NCBI GenBank assembly: GCA_009781765.1
Contig: WQVC01000017.1
Coordinates: forward strand, 1 to 38,161
Direction: 5' to 3'
DNA from: Defluviitaleaceae bacterium
GTDB taxonomy: Bacteria > Bacillota > Clostridia > Lachnospirales > WQUN01
Length of the DNA: 38,161 nt
Of the stretch, positions 1 through 7,963 are shown piece after piece. The position numbers were made by a program, and so were the translations under genes. Numbering within the stretch: the stretch's first letter is position 1; each line of letters begins with the position of its first letter. Under the pieces are notes generated by a model. The model did no database searches, had not been told where the DNA came from, and saw only the letters and a list, made by a program, of their open reading frames with translations.

Positions 1-273
1 CCTTCCATATACTGCGGCGGGTGGTACTGGTGTTGCGGGCGGTACGTGGTGTTGCAGGTGGTACATGGTGTTACATGCAACCGTTATACAGCGGCTTCGG
101 CACGGAGCGGTGCGGTCAGTTTCGGGGCGAACCCCTTCCTGAGATGGCAAACAACGTCCTTTGGCATGGAAGCGACTGCTTAATTCCTCGGTTGCAAAGC
201 AAGTATATCCCAATCGTCTTACGGTGATATCCGGAACCGTTCCAGGAATTTTTCCAGGAAATTTTCCGGGCAT
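1..273 (-). other. Open frame to window edge, possible partial CDS
   Basis: On the minus strand an ATG at 273 opens a frame with no stop up to the window edge. It begins with Pro-Gly-Lys-type four-residue repeats (PGKF, PGKI, PGTV; 12-bp period) and reaches a Pro-rich stretch encoded by three imperfect 18-19 bp repeats near 20-76. There is no convincing Shine-Dalgarno before the ATG, and a plus-strand frame is also open from base 1 to 182, so coding status is uncertain. I recognise no family. If real, it follows the YihY gene on the same strand with a gap of about 35 bp. Confidence 0.22.
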
Positions 274-307
274 TTTTCCGAGATGCCGGCACAGCTCAAG
301 CTATTTT

Positions 308-1072
308 TCAACACTCTCTATAATCAATCTCATTCAGCATCGCGTTAATTTCATTGCCCGCAAGCAAAATAACCGCAACGGTATCCAGCCACAAAATCAG
401 TACAAACACTCCCGCAAAACTGCCGTAAATTGCCGGCAACTGCGAGAAATTTTTCGTAATAAAACCAACCGCCATACTCGCAATAACCCACGCAATAACC
501 GTTGCCGCCGCGCCGGGAAAAATATGTCGTGCCGGAAGCGGCTTTGCGCAAGCCAATTTGTAAATAAACGACGTGAAAATAAACAGAATAAATAACGCCG
601 CAAAAAAACTGATTAAATTTCGCCCGAAAACCAACAGCGCAAGCATGATTATCAGTGCGGCGGAAAAAATCAGCGTAAGCGCGAAGGAAAGTCCTACTCT
701 CGCAAAAAATCCGCGTTGTTCTTCAACGCCGTACGCCAAGTTCGTGTAGCGAATAACCGCGCGAAATCCGTTCGTGGTGTTGTAAACGGAAAAAAATAAC
801 GCCGCCGATAAAATTCCGCCGCTTCGCGCATCTGTAAGCTGCGTAACAAAATACATAACAAGTTCCGAAGCATCCGGCGGCAAAATTCCGTAAAGCCCTT
901 CAAAAATCGCCTGCTCGTCAATATCCAAAAATCCCATCAGCGACATCAAAAAAATCAGAAACGGAAAAAACGCAAGCAAAATTCGCAATGTTAAACCGGC
1001 CGCACGTTCAAGAACATTATCGCGGTCGCATTTGATGATTAGGTTGAAAATAAAAATCGCAAATTTCGGCAT
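308..1072 (-). CDS. YihY/BrkB family inner-membrane protein
   Basis: This 254-residue polytopic membrane protein belongs to the YihY/virulence factor BrkB family, formerly mislabelled ribonuclease BN. I see about six hydrophobic segments. The family-typical N-terminal block (LERAAGLTLRILLAFFPF near residues 22-39) and a C-terminal block (YGSFAGVFVLILWL followed by GNEINA) support the assignment. The molecular function of the family is unresolved; a transport or envelope role is usual speculation. The start at 1072 is chosen because AGGAG lies 6-7 bases upstream. An ATG 17 codons earlier lies in repeat-derived DNA and lacks such a site. The stop is TGA. Upstream it is divergent from the 1318 gene, with a composite palindromic repeat between them. 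Confidence 0.85.
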   Translation of the reverse strand: MPKFAIFIFNLIIKCDRDNVLERAAGLTLRILLAFFPFLIFLMSLMGFLDIDEQAIFEGLYGILPPDASELVMYFVTQLTDARSGGILSAALFFSVYNTTNGFRAVIRYTNLAYGVEEQRGFFARVGLSFALTLIFSAALIIMLALLVFGRNLISFFAALFILFIFTSFIYKLACAKPLPARHIFPGAAATVIAWVIASMAVGFITKNFSQLPAIYGSFAGVFVLILWLDTVAVILLAGNEINAMLNEIDYREC

Positions 1073-1100
1073 GGGGTTCTCCTGTGTCAAAATAATACTA

Positions 1101-1243
1101 CGGGGCTTCGCCCCGCACCCCACAAACTTTTTGAAAAAAGTTTGACAAAAACTTTCTTAAAAATCGCGCGAAGCGCGATTTTTGATAATTTTTGCCCCGC
1201 TTTTTTTAAAAAGCGGGTGGGGGTTCGGGGGCAACGCCCCCGA
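1101..1243. repeat. Composite palindromic repeat, copy A
   Basis: This intergenic block is made of successive hairpin modules: GGGGCTTCGCCCC, an AAACTTTTTGAAAAAAGTTT palindrome, the core hairpin AAAAATCGCGC-GAA-GCGCGATTTTT at 1159-1183, a CCCGCTTTTTTTAAAAAGCGGG palindrome, and GGGGGCAACGCCCCC. The same modules recur in other gaps of the window. It separates two divergent genes, so it is not a simple shared terminator. Confidence 0.8.
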
Positions 1244-1265
1244 GAATTTGAACTTGCTAATCACA

Positions 1266-1296
1266 TGGTCATAACATAGAATAAACGGTATATAAT
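1266..1296 (+). promoter_or_regulatory. Putative promoter of the membrane protein-pncB-kinase-HIT operon
   Basis: A perfect TATAAT lies at 1291-1296, 21 bases before the start codon region of the 1318 gene. The best -35 match is weak (TGGTCA at 1266-1271, 19-bp spacer). The -10 is convincing; the -35 is not. Confidence 0.45.
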
Positions 1297-1317
1297 TTTT
1301 CATCCCGGGAGGAACAA

Positions 1318-1875
1318 ATGAGTACACAAGAACTCACTCGCAGTGCGGTAAACTTCAAAGTGGCGCGAAGCAATTTATTGCTCGTGGTTGTGCTTACGGT
1401 GGTAAATATATTTTTGCTTGCCTTCGGCACGGAGTTTAACCTTCTTTTTTCCGCAACAATACCGCAGTTAATCACGGCGTTCGGCGTCGGAATTGCCGAC
1501 GAAATCGGAAGCGGAGCAATCGCGGTTATCGCCGTTGTGATTGCGCTTGCCGCAACGTCGGTTTATTTGATTTGCTGGGCATTGTCGAAGCGGACGCGCA
1601 TTTTTATCTTGGTCGCGCTTGTAATTTTTTCAATCGAAACAATTGTTTTTTTAATCGTTACGCTTGGCGGGCTTATTGTGGGGCTGTTCAGCTTTTGGAC
1701 GGTTATCGAACTGGCGTTTCACGGTTGGATTTTGTATTATTTGGTCATCGGAACAATTGCGTGGTCGAAGCTCTCCAAAGTAACGGCAGAGCAAATTGAC
1801 GCCGCGCAAACGCAGCTTCAAAACATGGAGGCAAGTTCTGCGCTCGACGATATTTCCGACGGCGAAGGAGAATAA
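1318..1875 (+). CDS. Hypothetical polytopic membrane protein
   Basis: This 185-residue protein has four to five hydrophobic segments, roughly at residues 19-37, 64-88, 92-118 and 122-150. Its C-terminal tail is cytoplasm-like and acidic, rich in Gln, Ala and Asp and ending in SDGEGE. I do not recognise a family. GGAGGAAC sits just upstream of the ATG. The stop lies two bases before the TTG start of nicotinate phosphoribosyltransferase, so the two are co-transcribed and probably translationally coupled. That position alone does not show a role in NAD metabolism. Confidence 0.75.
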   Translation: MSTQELTRSAVNFKVARSNLLLVVVLTVVNIFLLAFGTEFNLLFSATIPQLITAFGVGIADEIGSGAIAVIAVVIALAATSVYLICWALSKRTRIFILVALVIFSIETIVFLIVTLGGLIVGLFSFWTVIELAFHGWILYYLVIGTIAWSKLSKVTAEQIDAAQTQLQNMEASSALDDISDGEGE

Positions 1876-1877
1876 TC

Positions 1878-3323
1878 TTGCGAAACCTTACACTTCTCAC
1901 CGATTTTTACGAACTCACCATGATGCAGGCGTATTTTCACGTTGAAGCAAAAAACGGACGCCGGCAGGAAGCCGTGTTTGACATGTTTTATCGCGAAAAT
2001 CCGTCCGGATACGCTGTTGCGGCGGGGCTTGAGCAAGTCATCGACTATATAAACGAACTCGCGTTTCACGACGACGACATCAACTACCTGCGTTCGACGG
2101 GCGTTTTTTGCGAGGATTTTCTCGCGTACTTAAAAAATTTCAAATTTACGGGAAGCATAAACGCCGTTCCGGAAGGCACCGTCGTTTTTCCCGGTGAGCC
2201 GTTGGTGCAGGTAATCGCCCCAATCATGGAAGCGCAGTTGATTGAAACGGCAATTTTGAATATCATCAATCATCAGAGCCTTATCGCGACAAAAGCGGCG
2301 CGAGTTTGTTGGGCGGCAAAAGGCGACCGCGTTTTGGAATTCGGTTTGCGTCGTGCGCAAGGGCCGGACGCAGGCGTTTACGGTGCGCGTGCAGCAATGA
2401 TTGGCGGTTGCGCGGCAACAAGCAATGTGCTTGCGGGGCGGCTTTTCGATGTTCCCGTACAAGGCACACACGCCCACAGTTGGATAATGTCGTTCGCGTC
2501 CGAGCTTGAAGCCTTTCGTTATTATGCCAACATTTATCCCGATGCATGTATTTTGCTTGTTGATACCTACGACACGTTAAAATCCGGCATCCCGAACGCA
2601 ATTACGATTTTTCGCGAAATGCGCGACGCCGGCAAAGAGCTGAAAAGCTACGGCATTCGCCTCGACAGCGGCGACTTGGCATACCTTTCAAAAGCGGCGC
2701 GAAAAATGCTTAACGAAGCCGGTTTTCCGGATGCATTTATCTGCGCGTCGAACGACTTGGATGAATATGTAATCAGCGAATTAAAAATGCAGGGCGCGGA
2801 AATTTCTGTGTGGGGCGTCGGCACGAATTTGATTACGTCGAAAGATAATCCGGCGTTCGGCGGAGTATATAAGCTCGTTGCGATTCAATCCGGCGACGAC
2901 CGCCGAAATACGCTTAAACTTTCCGAAGACCCGCTGAAAATCACAAACCCCGGCGTTAAAAAAATTTTTCGCCTTTACGACGCGGCTTCGGGTAAGATGA
3001 AGGCGGACTTGCTCGCCCTCGCCGACGAGGAGTACACAAACGACGACGATTTAACGATTTTCGACCCGATTGCAACATGGAAGCAAATGAAACTTCGCGC
3101 CGGCGAGTATATTATTCGCGAGCTTCTGCGCCCGGTGTTTCGCGCCGGCGAATGCGTGTACACAAGCCCGGCCGTAACCGAAATTTGCGCCTACGCCGCC
3201 CGCGAACGCGACACTCTCTGGGACGAACATAAACGCTTGGTCAAACCGCAATTCATGCCGGTTGACCTGTCGCAAAAATTGTATGATTTGAAAAATGAAA
3301 TGATTGAGGCATTGCGAAAATAA
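1878..3323 (+). CDS. pncB: Nicotinate phosphoribosyltransferase
   Basis: The enzyme converts nicotinate and PRPP to nicotinate mononucleotide in NAD salvage, usually with ATP hydrolysis. The 481-residue length suits the Gram-positive form of the family. Recognisable blocks are the N-terminal LLTDFYELTMMQAYF (residues 6-20), FGLRRAQGPDAG (155-166) and GTHAHSW (196-202), which holds the histidine expected to be phosphorylated. The start is a TTG at 1878, preceded by GAAGGAG with 7-base spacing; no in-frame ATG is better placed. It is the second gene of a four-gene plus-strand operon and is followed by a 17-bp tandem duplication that spans its stop codon. Confidence 0.92.
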   Translation: MRNLTLLTDFYELTMMQAYFHVEAKNGRRQEAVFDMFYRENPSGYAVAAGLEQVIDYINELAFHDDDINYLRSTGVFCEDFLAYLKNFKFTGSINAVPEGTVVFPGEPLVQVIAPIMEAQLIETAILNIINHQSLIATKAARVCWAAKGDRVLEFGLRRAQGPDAGVYGARAAMIGGCAATSNVLAGRLFDVPVQGTHAHSWIMSFASELEAFRYYANIYPDACILLVDTYDTLKSGIPNAITIFREMRDAGKELKSYGIRLDSGDLAYLSKAARKMLNEAGFPDAFICASNDLDEYVISELKMQGAEISVWGVGTNLITSKDNPAFGGVYKLVAIQSGDDRRNTLKLSEDPLKITNPGVKKIFRLYDAASGKMKADLLALADEEYTNDDDLTIFDPIATWKQMKLRAGEYIIRELLRPVFRAGECVYTSPAVTEICAYAARERDTLWDEHKRLVKPQFMPVDLSQKLYDLKNEMIEALRK

Positions 3324-3342
3324 AAGCACTGCGAAAATAAAA
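3309..3342 (+). repeat. 17-bp tandem duplication at the pncB stop codon
   Basis: GCATTGCGAAAATAAAA at 3309-3325 is followed immediately by GCACTGCGAAAATAAAA at 3326-3342, with one mismatch. The first copy holds the pncB TAA. The unit is not a multiple of three, and the second copy lies between the stop and the ribosome binding site of the next gene. Confidence 0.8.
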
Positions 3343-3354
3343 GGAGGCATTCAC

Positions 3355-4482
3355 ATGCAAACAGCAAAGGATTTGGCAGCAAAGTTGAAAGAAAAAAGAG
3401 GCTTCGAGCTGAAAATGTTAATCGGGCTTGACGGATTCGTTGACGAAATAATGCACCCCGTTGACAAGCGGCAGGATTTTCAAAATTTTACGCGCATCAA
3501 AACAATCGCGGAGTTCGGCGAGCGGATTTCCAAGGCGGCGGGACTCAGCACGAACATCGAAATGGTAACGATTCAAACAAAACTCGGCGGCAACGGCCCG
3601 ATTTTGTCAAACGCGCTGATTGAATACGGCGTGAGGCTTACGTATGCCGGCGCGCTCGGTGTGCCGGACATTCATCCCGTTTTTCGTCCCATGGCGGAAA
3701 AAGCCGAGGCAATTTATTCCGTGTGCCAACCCGGCCACACCGACGCTTGCGAATTTGAAGACGGCAAAATTTTGTTCGGCAAACATGCCGGCTTGGGCAA
3801 TCTCACTTGGCACATTTTTAAAGAAGGCTTGGGCGGCGCGGAAGGCATTGCGAAAATAGCCGGCGACTGCGACCTTTTCGGCATGGAAAACTGGACGATG
3901 ATGCCGCATATGAGCGAAATTTGGCAGGGTTTAATCGACGAAGTATTTCCGCTTTTGCCGGTTCAGGGTGAAAAACCCCTCGCCTTCTTCGACCTCGCCG
4001 ACCCCGAAAAACGCACCAAAGACGACATCAAACGCGCAATGACTTTAATCGGCAAATTTGAAAGAAAATTCCGTACAATTTTGGGCTTGAACGAAAAAGA
4101 AGTTTACGAAATCGCGGAAGTTTTGGATGTTGCCGTCGGCGATTCCCCCGACAAACTGCGTGACACCGTTATGGCGGTTGCGGGCGAACTCGGCATTTAC
4201 TGCCTCATGGTGCATCCCGTTCGCAGCGCGTGTTGCGCAATCGACGGCAAATATTACACTGTTGACGGCCCGTTTTGCGCAAAACCCAAACTCACAACCG
4301 GCGCGGGCGACAACCTGAACGCCGGCTTCTGCCTCGCACAGGCACTCGGGCTTGACCCGCTTGCGTCGCTTACTTTGGGCGTTTCAACCTCCGGCTTTTA
4401 CGTTCGCAACGCAAAAAGCCCCACCTTCGACGAGGTAATCCGGTTCGCCGAGGATTGGGGCAACGGAAAGGTGTCCGCCTGA
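3355..4482 (+). CDS. PfkB (ribokinase-like) family carbohydrate or nucleoside kinase
   Basis: This 375-residue kinase of the ribokinase/PfkB superfamily is expected to phosphorylate a sugar or nucleoside hydroxyl with ATP. The key signature is TTGAGDNLNAGF near residue 314-325, where GAGD supplies the anion hole and the catalytic Asp. An N-terminal GLDGFVDEI block (about residues 23-31) and an internal GGNGP (about 82-86) are substrate-side motifs. The substrate cannot be read from the sequence. AAGGAGG ends 7 bases before the ATG at 3355; an upstream in-frame ATG at 3304 lies inside pncB and lacks a site. The stop overlaps the HIT gene start as TGATG, so the two are coupled. Confidence 0.85.
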   Translation: MQTAKDLAAKLKEKRGFELKMLIGLDGFVDEIMHPVDKRQDFQNFTRIKTIAEFGERISKAAGLSTNIEMVTIQTKLGGNGPILSNALIEYGVRLTYAGALGVPDIHPVFRPMAEKAEAIYSVCQPGHTDACEFEDGKILFGKHAGLGNLTWHIFKEGLGGAEGIAKIAGDCDLFGMENWTMMPHMSEIWQGLIDEVFPLLPVQGEKPLAFFDLADPEKRTKDDIKRAMTLIGKFERKFRTILGLNEKEVYEIAEVLDVAVGDSPDKLRDTVMAVAGELGIYCLMVHPVRSACCAIDGKYYTVDGPFCAKPKLTTGAGDNLNAGFCLAQALGLDPLASLTLGVSTSGFYVRNAKSPTFDEVIRFAEDWGNGKVSA

Positions 4483-4883
4483 TGTGCGTTTTTTGCAAAA
4501 TTGTCGCGGGAGAAATTCCGTGCTTCAAGCTCTTCGAAGACGAACATTTTATCGCAATATTGGACCGCTTTCCCTCCGCTCCCGGACACGCACTGATTAT
4601 TCCCAAGCGGCACGCGGCGGATTTATTCGAGCTTAACGACGCCGAAGCCGCCGGCATTTTGCCTCTCGCAAAGCGCGTTGCCGAAAAAATTCGCGCCGAG
4701 CTTTCGCCCGACGGAATAAATATTGTGCAGAACAACGGCTCTGCCGCCGGGCAGGAAATTTTTCACTACCATATGCACGTTGTTCCGCGAAAAAGCGGCG
4801 ACGGCATCAAATTTCACAACCCGCCCACCGACCCGCCGCTTGACGAACTCGCCGCGATTGCGGAGATGTTGAAAATATTTTAG
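4482..4883 (+). CDS. HIT family nucleotide-binding protein
   Basis: This 133-residue histidine-triad protein is of the Hint-like branch, which hydrolyses nucleoside phosphoramidates or related nucleotides. The triad HYHMHVVP lies at residues 95-102, with a typical GxALIIPKRH block at about 35-44 and Cys2/Cys5 of the N-terminal CxxC. The start at 4482 shares one base with the stop of the PfkB kinase. It is the last gene of the operon and is followed by a strong stem-loop terminator. Confidence 0.9.
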   Translation: MCVFCKIVAGEIPCFKLFEDEHFIAILDRFPSAPGHALIIPKRHAADLFELNDAEAAGILPLAKRVAEKIRAELSPDGINIVQNNGSAAGQEIFHYHMHVVPRKSGDGIKFHNPPTDPPLDELAAIAEMLKIF

Positions 4884-4896
4884 AAATCCTTTCTCG

Positions 4897-4940
4897 CGAG
4901 GCGAGAACCGGTCTGAATCCGCCGGTTCTCGCCTCGTTTT
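4897..4940 (+). terminator. Rho-independent terminator after the HIT gene
   Basis: A perfect 15-bp stem (4897-4911 with 4922-4936, ten-base loop) of the CGAGGCGAGAACCGG type is followed by TTTT. It ends the pncB-kinase-HIT transcript. Confidence 0.85.
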
Positions 4941-4982
4941 CAATTGCTGACAAAACACGCCCGTCATTGCCGGAGCAGTTTC

Positions 4983-5030
4983 CGGTGCAATCAAAAAACC
5001 GCACATTCGTGCGGTTTTTTGATTGCACCG
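4983..5030. terminator. 22-bp perfect inverted repeat, probable bidirectional terminator
   Basis: Arms 4983-5004 and 5009-5030 are perfectly complementary around the loop ATTC. Internal A6 and T6 runs put a U-run on the 3' side of the inner GC stem on either strand. It lies between convergent genes (HIT plus, glgA minus). The stem is much longer than a terminator needs. Confidence 0.65.
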
Positions 5031-5053
5031 ATTTCGTCCGAAAGCGGATTATC

Positions 5054-5187
5054 GTGAATCAAATTAAGGAGCGTCCCATCGGCTATGCATTGTAAACGGT
5101 TCGCTCGATGTGTTTTTCTGCGAAAAACACCGGTCTCTCACCACAATGCACTTGACGCCGACGGGACGCAAAATCAAATTGATTCGC
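5054..5187. repeat. MITE-like 133-bp palindromic element, copy 1
   Basis: The element starts GTGAATCAAATT and ends with AAATTGATTC. Nested inverted segments are a GCGTCCC-type arm against GACGGGACGC, GCATTGT against ACAATGC, and a central GTTTTTC-TGC-GAAAAAC hairpin, so it can fold into one long imperfect hairpin. It matches the copy at 8432-8564 with about ten differences, in the same orientation. It ends one base before the glgA stop. No ORF fits inside, so it would be non-autonomous. Confidence 0.8.
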
Positions 5188-5188
5188 T

Positions 5189-6652
5189 CTATCGCTGCAC
5201 TTTAATTTTGTTGTACATATCAATGTATTCGCCGGCGGCTTTATGCCACGAATACTCGCCGAGCATGGCATTTTTGACCAAGCGTTCCCAGTCGGGCGAA
5301 TGATACAACTCGTTTGCCTGATGAATCGCCCACATCATGGCACTTGCAACGTAGTGTTCGAAAACGATGCCGTTGCCCTGCTTTGTTTCGCGGTTGAAAT
5401 GCTGCACAGTGTCGGCGAGACCGCCGGTTTTGCGCACAAGCGGAATTGTTCCGTAGCGCATCGCAAAAAGCTGCCCCAGTCCGCAGGGTTCATATACCGA
5501 CGGCATCATAAAAACGTCGGAGGCGGCGTAAATTTGCTGCGCCAAATGCGCGCTGAACGTGATATTCGCGCTTACTTTGTCGGGAAAACGCCACGCAAAA
5601 TGCCGGAACATGTTTTCGTATCGGCTTTCGCCTGTGCCGAGAATTACAAGCTGCACATCCATGCACAAAAATTCTTCCATTATAATGGAAAGAACGTCTA
5701 AACCTTTTTGCTCAACGAGGCGCGTAACCATGCTGAATATCGGCGCGTTTGTTACGGGAAGGCGTAAATCTTCCTGCAAGCGACGCTTGTTTTCGAGCTT
5801 TTTTTCCGGCGTGTCGGCGTTGAACGGTACGAAAATATGCGGGTCATTTTCCGGGTCGTTTGCGATGATGTCGATGCCGTTTGTTATGCCGTAAATTTGC
5901 CCGAGTTCGCCCGCACGACGGCGCAAAAGCCCGTCCATTCCGTAGCCGTAATCGGGCGTTTGAATTTCGCCGGCGTAAGTTTCGCTTACGGTGCTTACGG
6001 CGTCGGCGTGAGTGATTCCCGCCTTCAAATAGCTGATGTTGCCGTGAAATTCCAAGTCGCCGCCGGTGAAATAGCCGTCGTTAAGCCCGACAGCCCACAA
6101 AATTTCGCGTCCGAAAACGCCTTGGTAGTGCAGGTTGTGAATCGTGAACAGGCTTTTCATGTCGGCGTAGAAGGTGAAACCCTTGTAAACATCGCGCAAA
6201 TACGTAGGCCCGAGACCCGTGTGCCAGTCATTAAAATGAACGATGTCGGCTTTAAAGCCGATTCGCGAAAGCATTTCGACCGACGCCTTTGTGAAAAACG
6301 CGAACCGCTCGAAATCATCGCCGTATCCGTAGTAATTATCCCGCGCGAAATAGAAATCGTTTTCGATGAAATAGACAGAATCGCCGTCGCCGTGGGCATC
6401 AAGAGCGTAAATTGCGGCATCTTGCGCGCGCCACGACAAATGAACGGTAAAATCCGCAACCTTTTTTGTATCTGCCATGTATTTTTGCGGAACGGTTTGA
6501 TATTTAGGCAAAACCACACGCATATCTACGCCCATATCACGCAAAGCCTTGGGCAGCGAACCGGCAACGTCGCCAAGCCCGCCGGACTTCGAATACGGAT
6601 TAACTTCCGTTGATACAAGCAAAACTTTCAAAGTTTTTTTGTCTTTCGGCAT
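5189..6652 (-). CDS. glgA: Glycogen synthase, ADP-glucose type (GT5)
   Basis: The enzyme transfers glucose from ADP-glucose to the non-reducing end of alpha-1,4-glucan. The 487-residue length is typical. The KSGGLGDVAGSLP motif at residues 22-34 binds ADP-glucose. The C-terminal VYEPCGLGQL and KTGGLADTV blocks form the conserved catalytic region of GT-B starch and glycogen synthases. AGGAGG lies 7 bases before the ATG at 6652. No glgB, glgC or glgP is in the window, so the gene stands apart from a glycogen operon here. It has its own promoter, and its 3' end abuts a palindromic element. Confidence 0.95.
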   Translation of the reverse strand: MPKDKKTLKVLLVSTEVNPYSKSGGLGDVAGSLPKALRDMGVDMRVVLPKYQTVPQKYMADTKKVADFTVHLSWRAQDAAIYALDAHGDGDSVYFIENDFYFARDNYYGYGDDFERFAFFTKASVEMLSRIGFKADIVHFNDWHTGLGPTYLRDVYKGFTFYADMKSLFTIHNLHYQGVFGREILWAVGLNDGYFTGGDLEFHGNISYLKAGITHADAVSTVSETYAGEIQTPDYGYGMDGLLRRRAGELGQIYGITNGIDIIANDPENDPHIFVPFNADTPEKKLENKRRLQEDLRLPVTNAPIFSMVTRLVEQKGLDVLSIIMEEFLCMDVQLVILGTGESRYENMFRHFAWRFPDKVSANITFSAHLAQQIYAASDVFMMPSVYEPCGLGQLFAMRYGTIPLVRKTGGLADTVQHFNRETKQGNGIVFEHYVASAMMWAIHQANELYHSPDWERLVKNAMLGEYSWHKAAGEYIDMYNKIKVQR

Positions 6653-6678
6653 TTTAAAACCTCCTAAACATGTAGAAA

Positions 6679-6706
6679 ATTATACCGGTTCGGGTGGAAA
6701 AGTAAA
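6679..6706 (-). promoter_or_regulatory. Promoter of glgA
   Basis: On the minus strand a perfect TATAAT (6679-6684) lies 16 bp downstream of TTTACT (6701-6706, four of six -35 matches). It is 27 bases before the glgA ATG, just beyond the last codons of the M56 gene. Confidence 0.6.
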
Positions 6707-6747
6707 GCCGAGGATCAAGGGGCTGTGTTGCTTCTGGAAATTACACG

Positions 6748-7962
6748 TCAATCCGGTTCTGTTCCGAAACTCTCCGTGATGCTGCGAATCGGAAGCATAA
6801 CCCTGCCGTCTGCAATCTGCGGGGGAACGTCCATCGTTATTTGCTCGCCGTTTCTGAACAAAATATTGCTGCCGACCTGCATTGTAACGATTATGTCATC
6901 CTTCACAATTGTAATTGTTTGAGTAGGTGCATCAAAATCAACCTGTGCGCCGAGTTCTTCGGAAATTGTTCGGAGCGGCATAAGCGTCCCGTCGTCTTCA
7001 AAAATTTGCGTCGGAATCACACCAAAAATTAACCCCGCCCCGAATGTGATGAATACTGTCATGCAAGCACCGGCAATGCTCATTCTTTTGCCGGTTATGC
7101 CCATGATAGATGCGATTCTTTTTTTCATGCTGTTTTTGCCGCCGTAATAACTTGTGGATAATGCTGTTTTCAACTTCGACTTATACTTCACAACGCCGAT
7201 AATTGCTTCAATGTAAAGCTGACGCACATCATCATCCGCGTTTTTTACAACCTCGGCATCGCATGACATTTCACATAAATTTGCAATTTCATTTGCCACC
7301 GGGTAAACAACGGGATTGAACCAATGCATCGCCGTTGCAACCAGAACAATACACTTATACAAGAGGTCTTTTCGTTTGTAATGAACAAGTTCGTGTTTGA
7401 GAATAAATCGAAGTTCATCGTGAGCTGTTTCGACTGTCGGAAGAAAAATTCTCGGCCTGAACAAACCAATCAACATGGGGCTTCCCGCGCTCGAACAAAC
7501 GTATATTTCAATGCGCCGGGTTATTTTCATTTCTTTTTTTAAGTTATTCAGCAAGCTGAGTATTTGTTCGTCCGTGATGACTTCGCTCCAACGCTCGGTT
7601 GTTTTGACAAACCGATAATGCTTTAATGCGTGGCAGAGCAAAAAAATAACCACTCCGACAAACCATACTGCCGCAGCAATCTGCCACCACGAAACGCTTG
7701 TTGCAGCAGGGTAAACGGCGGCATGTTCAATTGTTTGCGCAAAAGGCAGCGTTTCGTTATTTACCTGCATTTGAAAAACGGGCGATATATTCCATCGCGG
7801 GCGGAACGGCATTATCAGCCCGAACACAATAACCAGCCATGTGTAATAAAACCCCTTTTCCGAATAACGCTTAGCCAGAAACGACGTACATACCATATAA
7901 ATTAACGCAATTGCCGACATAACAACGGAAGCCGTAAGCAACGAAATCATAAAGTATTGCAT
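6748..7962 (-). CDS. M56 (BlaR1-like) membrane metallopeptidase fused to a truncated stalk domain
   Basis: This 404-residue receptor-protease pairs with the BlaI-type repressor encoded just upstream. Helices at about residues 4-28, 38-53, 92-111 and 297-316 surround a zinc-protease core with HELVH at 190-194 and the second ligand region CDAEV at about 234-238. BlaR1 ends in a penicillin-binding sensor. Here the extracytoplasmic part from about residue 317 is a copper-amine-oxidase N-terminal (stalk) domain, about 65% identical over 79 positions to that of the secreted protein at 8629. The ATG at 7962 follows GGAGGGC and lies one base beyond the blaI stop. The stop TGA stands where the paralog has Trp, so the domain is clipped. 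Ligand and cleavage target are inferred, not shown. Confidence 0.88.
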   Translation of the reverse strand: MQYFMISLLTASVVMSAIALIYMVCTSFLAKRYSEKGFYYTWLVIVFGLIMPFRPRWNISPVFQMQVNNETLPFAQTIEHAAVYPAATSVSWWQIAAAVWFVGVVIFLLCHALKHYRFVKTTERWSEVITDEQILSLLNNLKKEMKITRRIEIYVCSSAGSPMLIGLFRPRIFLPTVETAHDELRFILKHELVHYKRKDLLYKCIVLVATAMHWFNPVVYPVANEIANLCEMSCDAEVVKNADDDVRQLYIEAIIGVVKYKSKLKTALSTSYYGGKNSMKKRIASIMGITGKRMSIAGACMTVFITFGAGLIFGVIPTQIFEDDGTLMPLRTISEELGAQVDFDAPTQTITIVKDDIIVTMQVGSNILFRNGEQITMDVPPQIADGRVMLPIRSITESFGTEPD

Positions 7963-7963
7963 A

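Noticed and set aside
18-50. GGGTGGTAC strings resembling the T-box conserved bulge
   Set aside because: They are part of an imperfect tandem repeat, lack the GGTACCGCG context and antiterminator, and are not upstream of a synthetase gene.
5837-6613. 258-codon plus-strand frame inside glgA
   Set aside because: It is a shadow frame; glgA covers it fully with conserved motifs.
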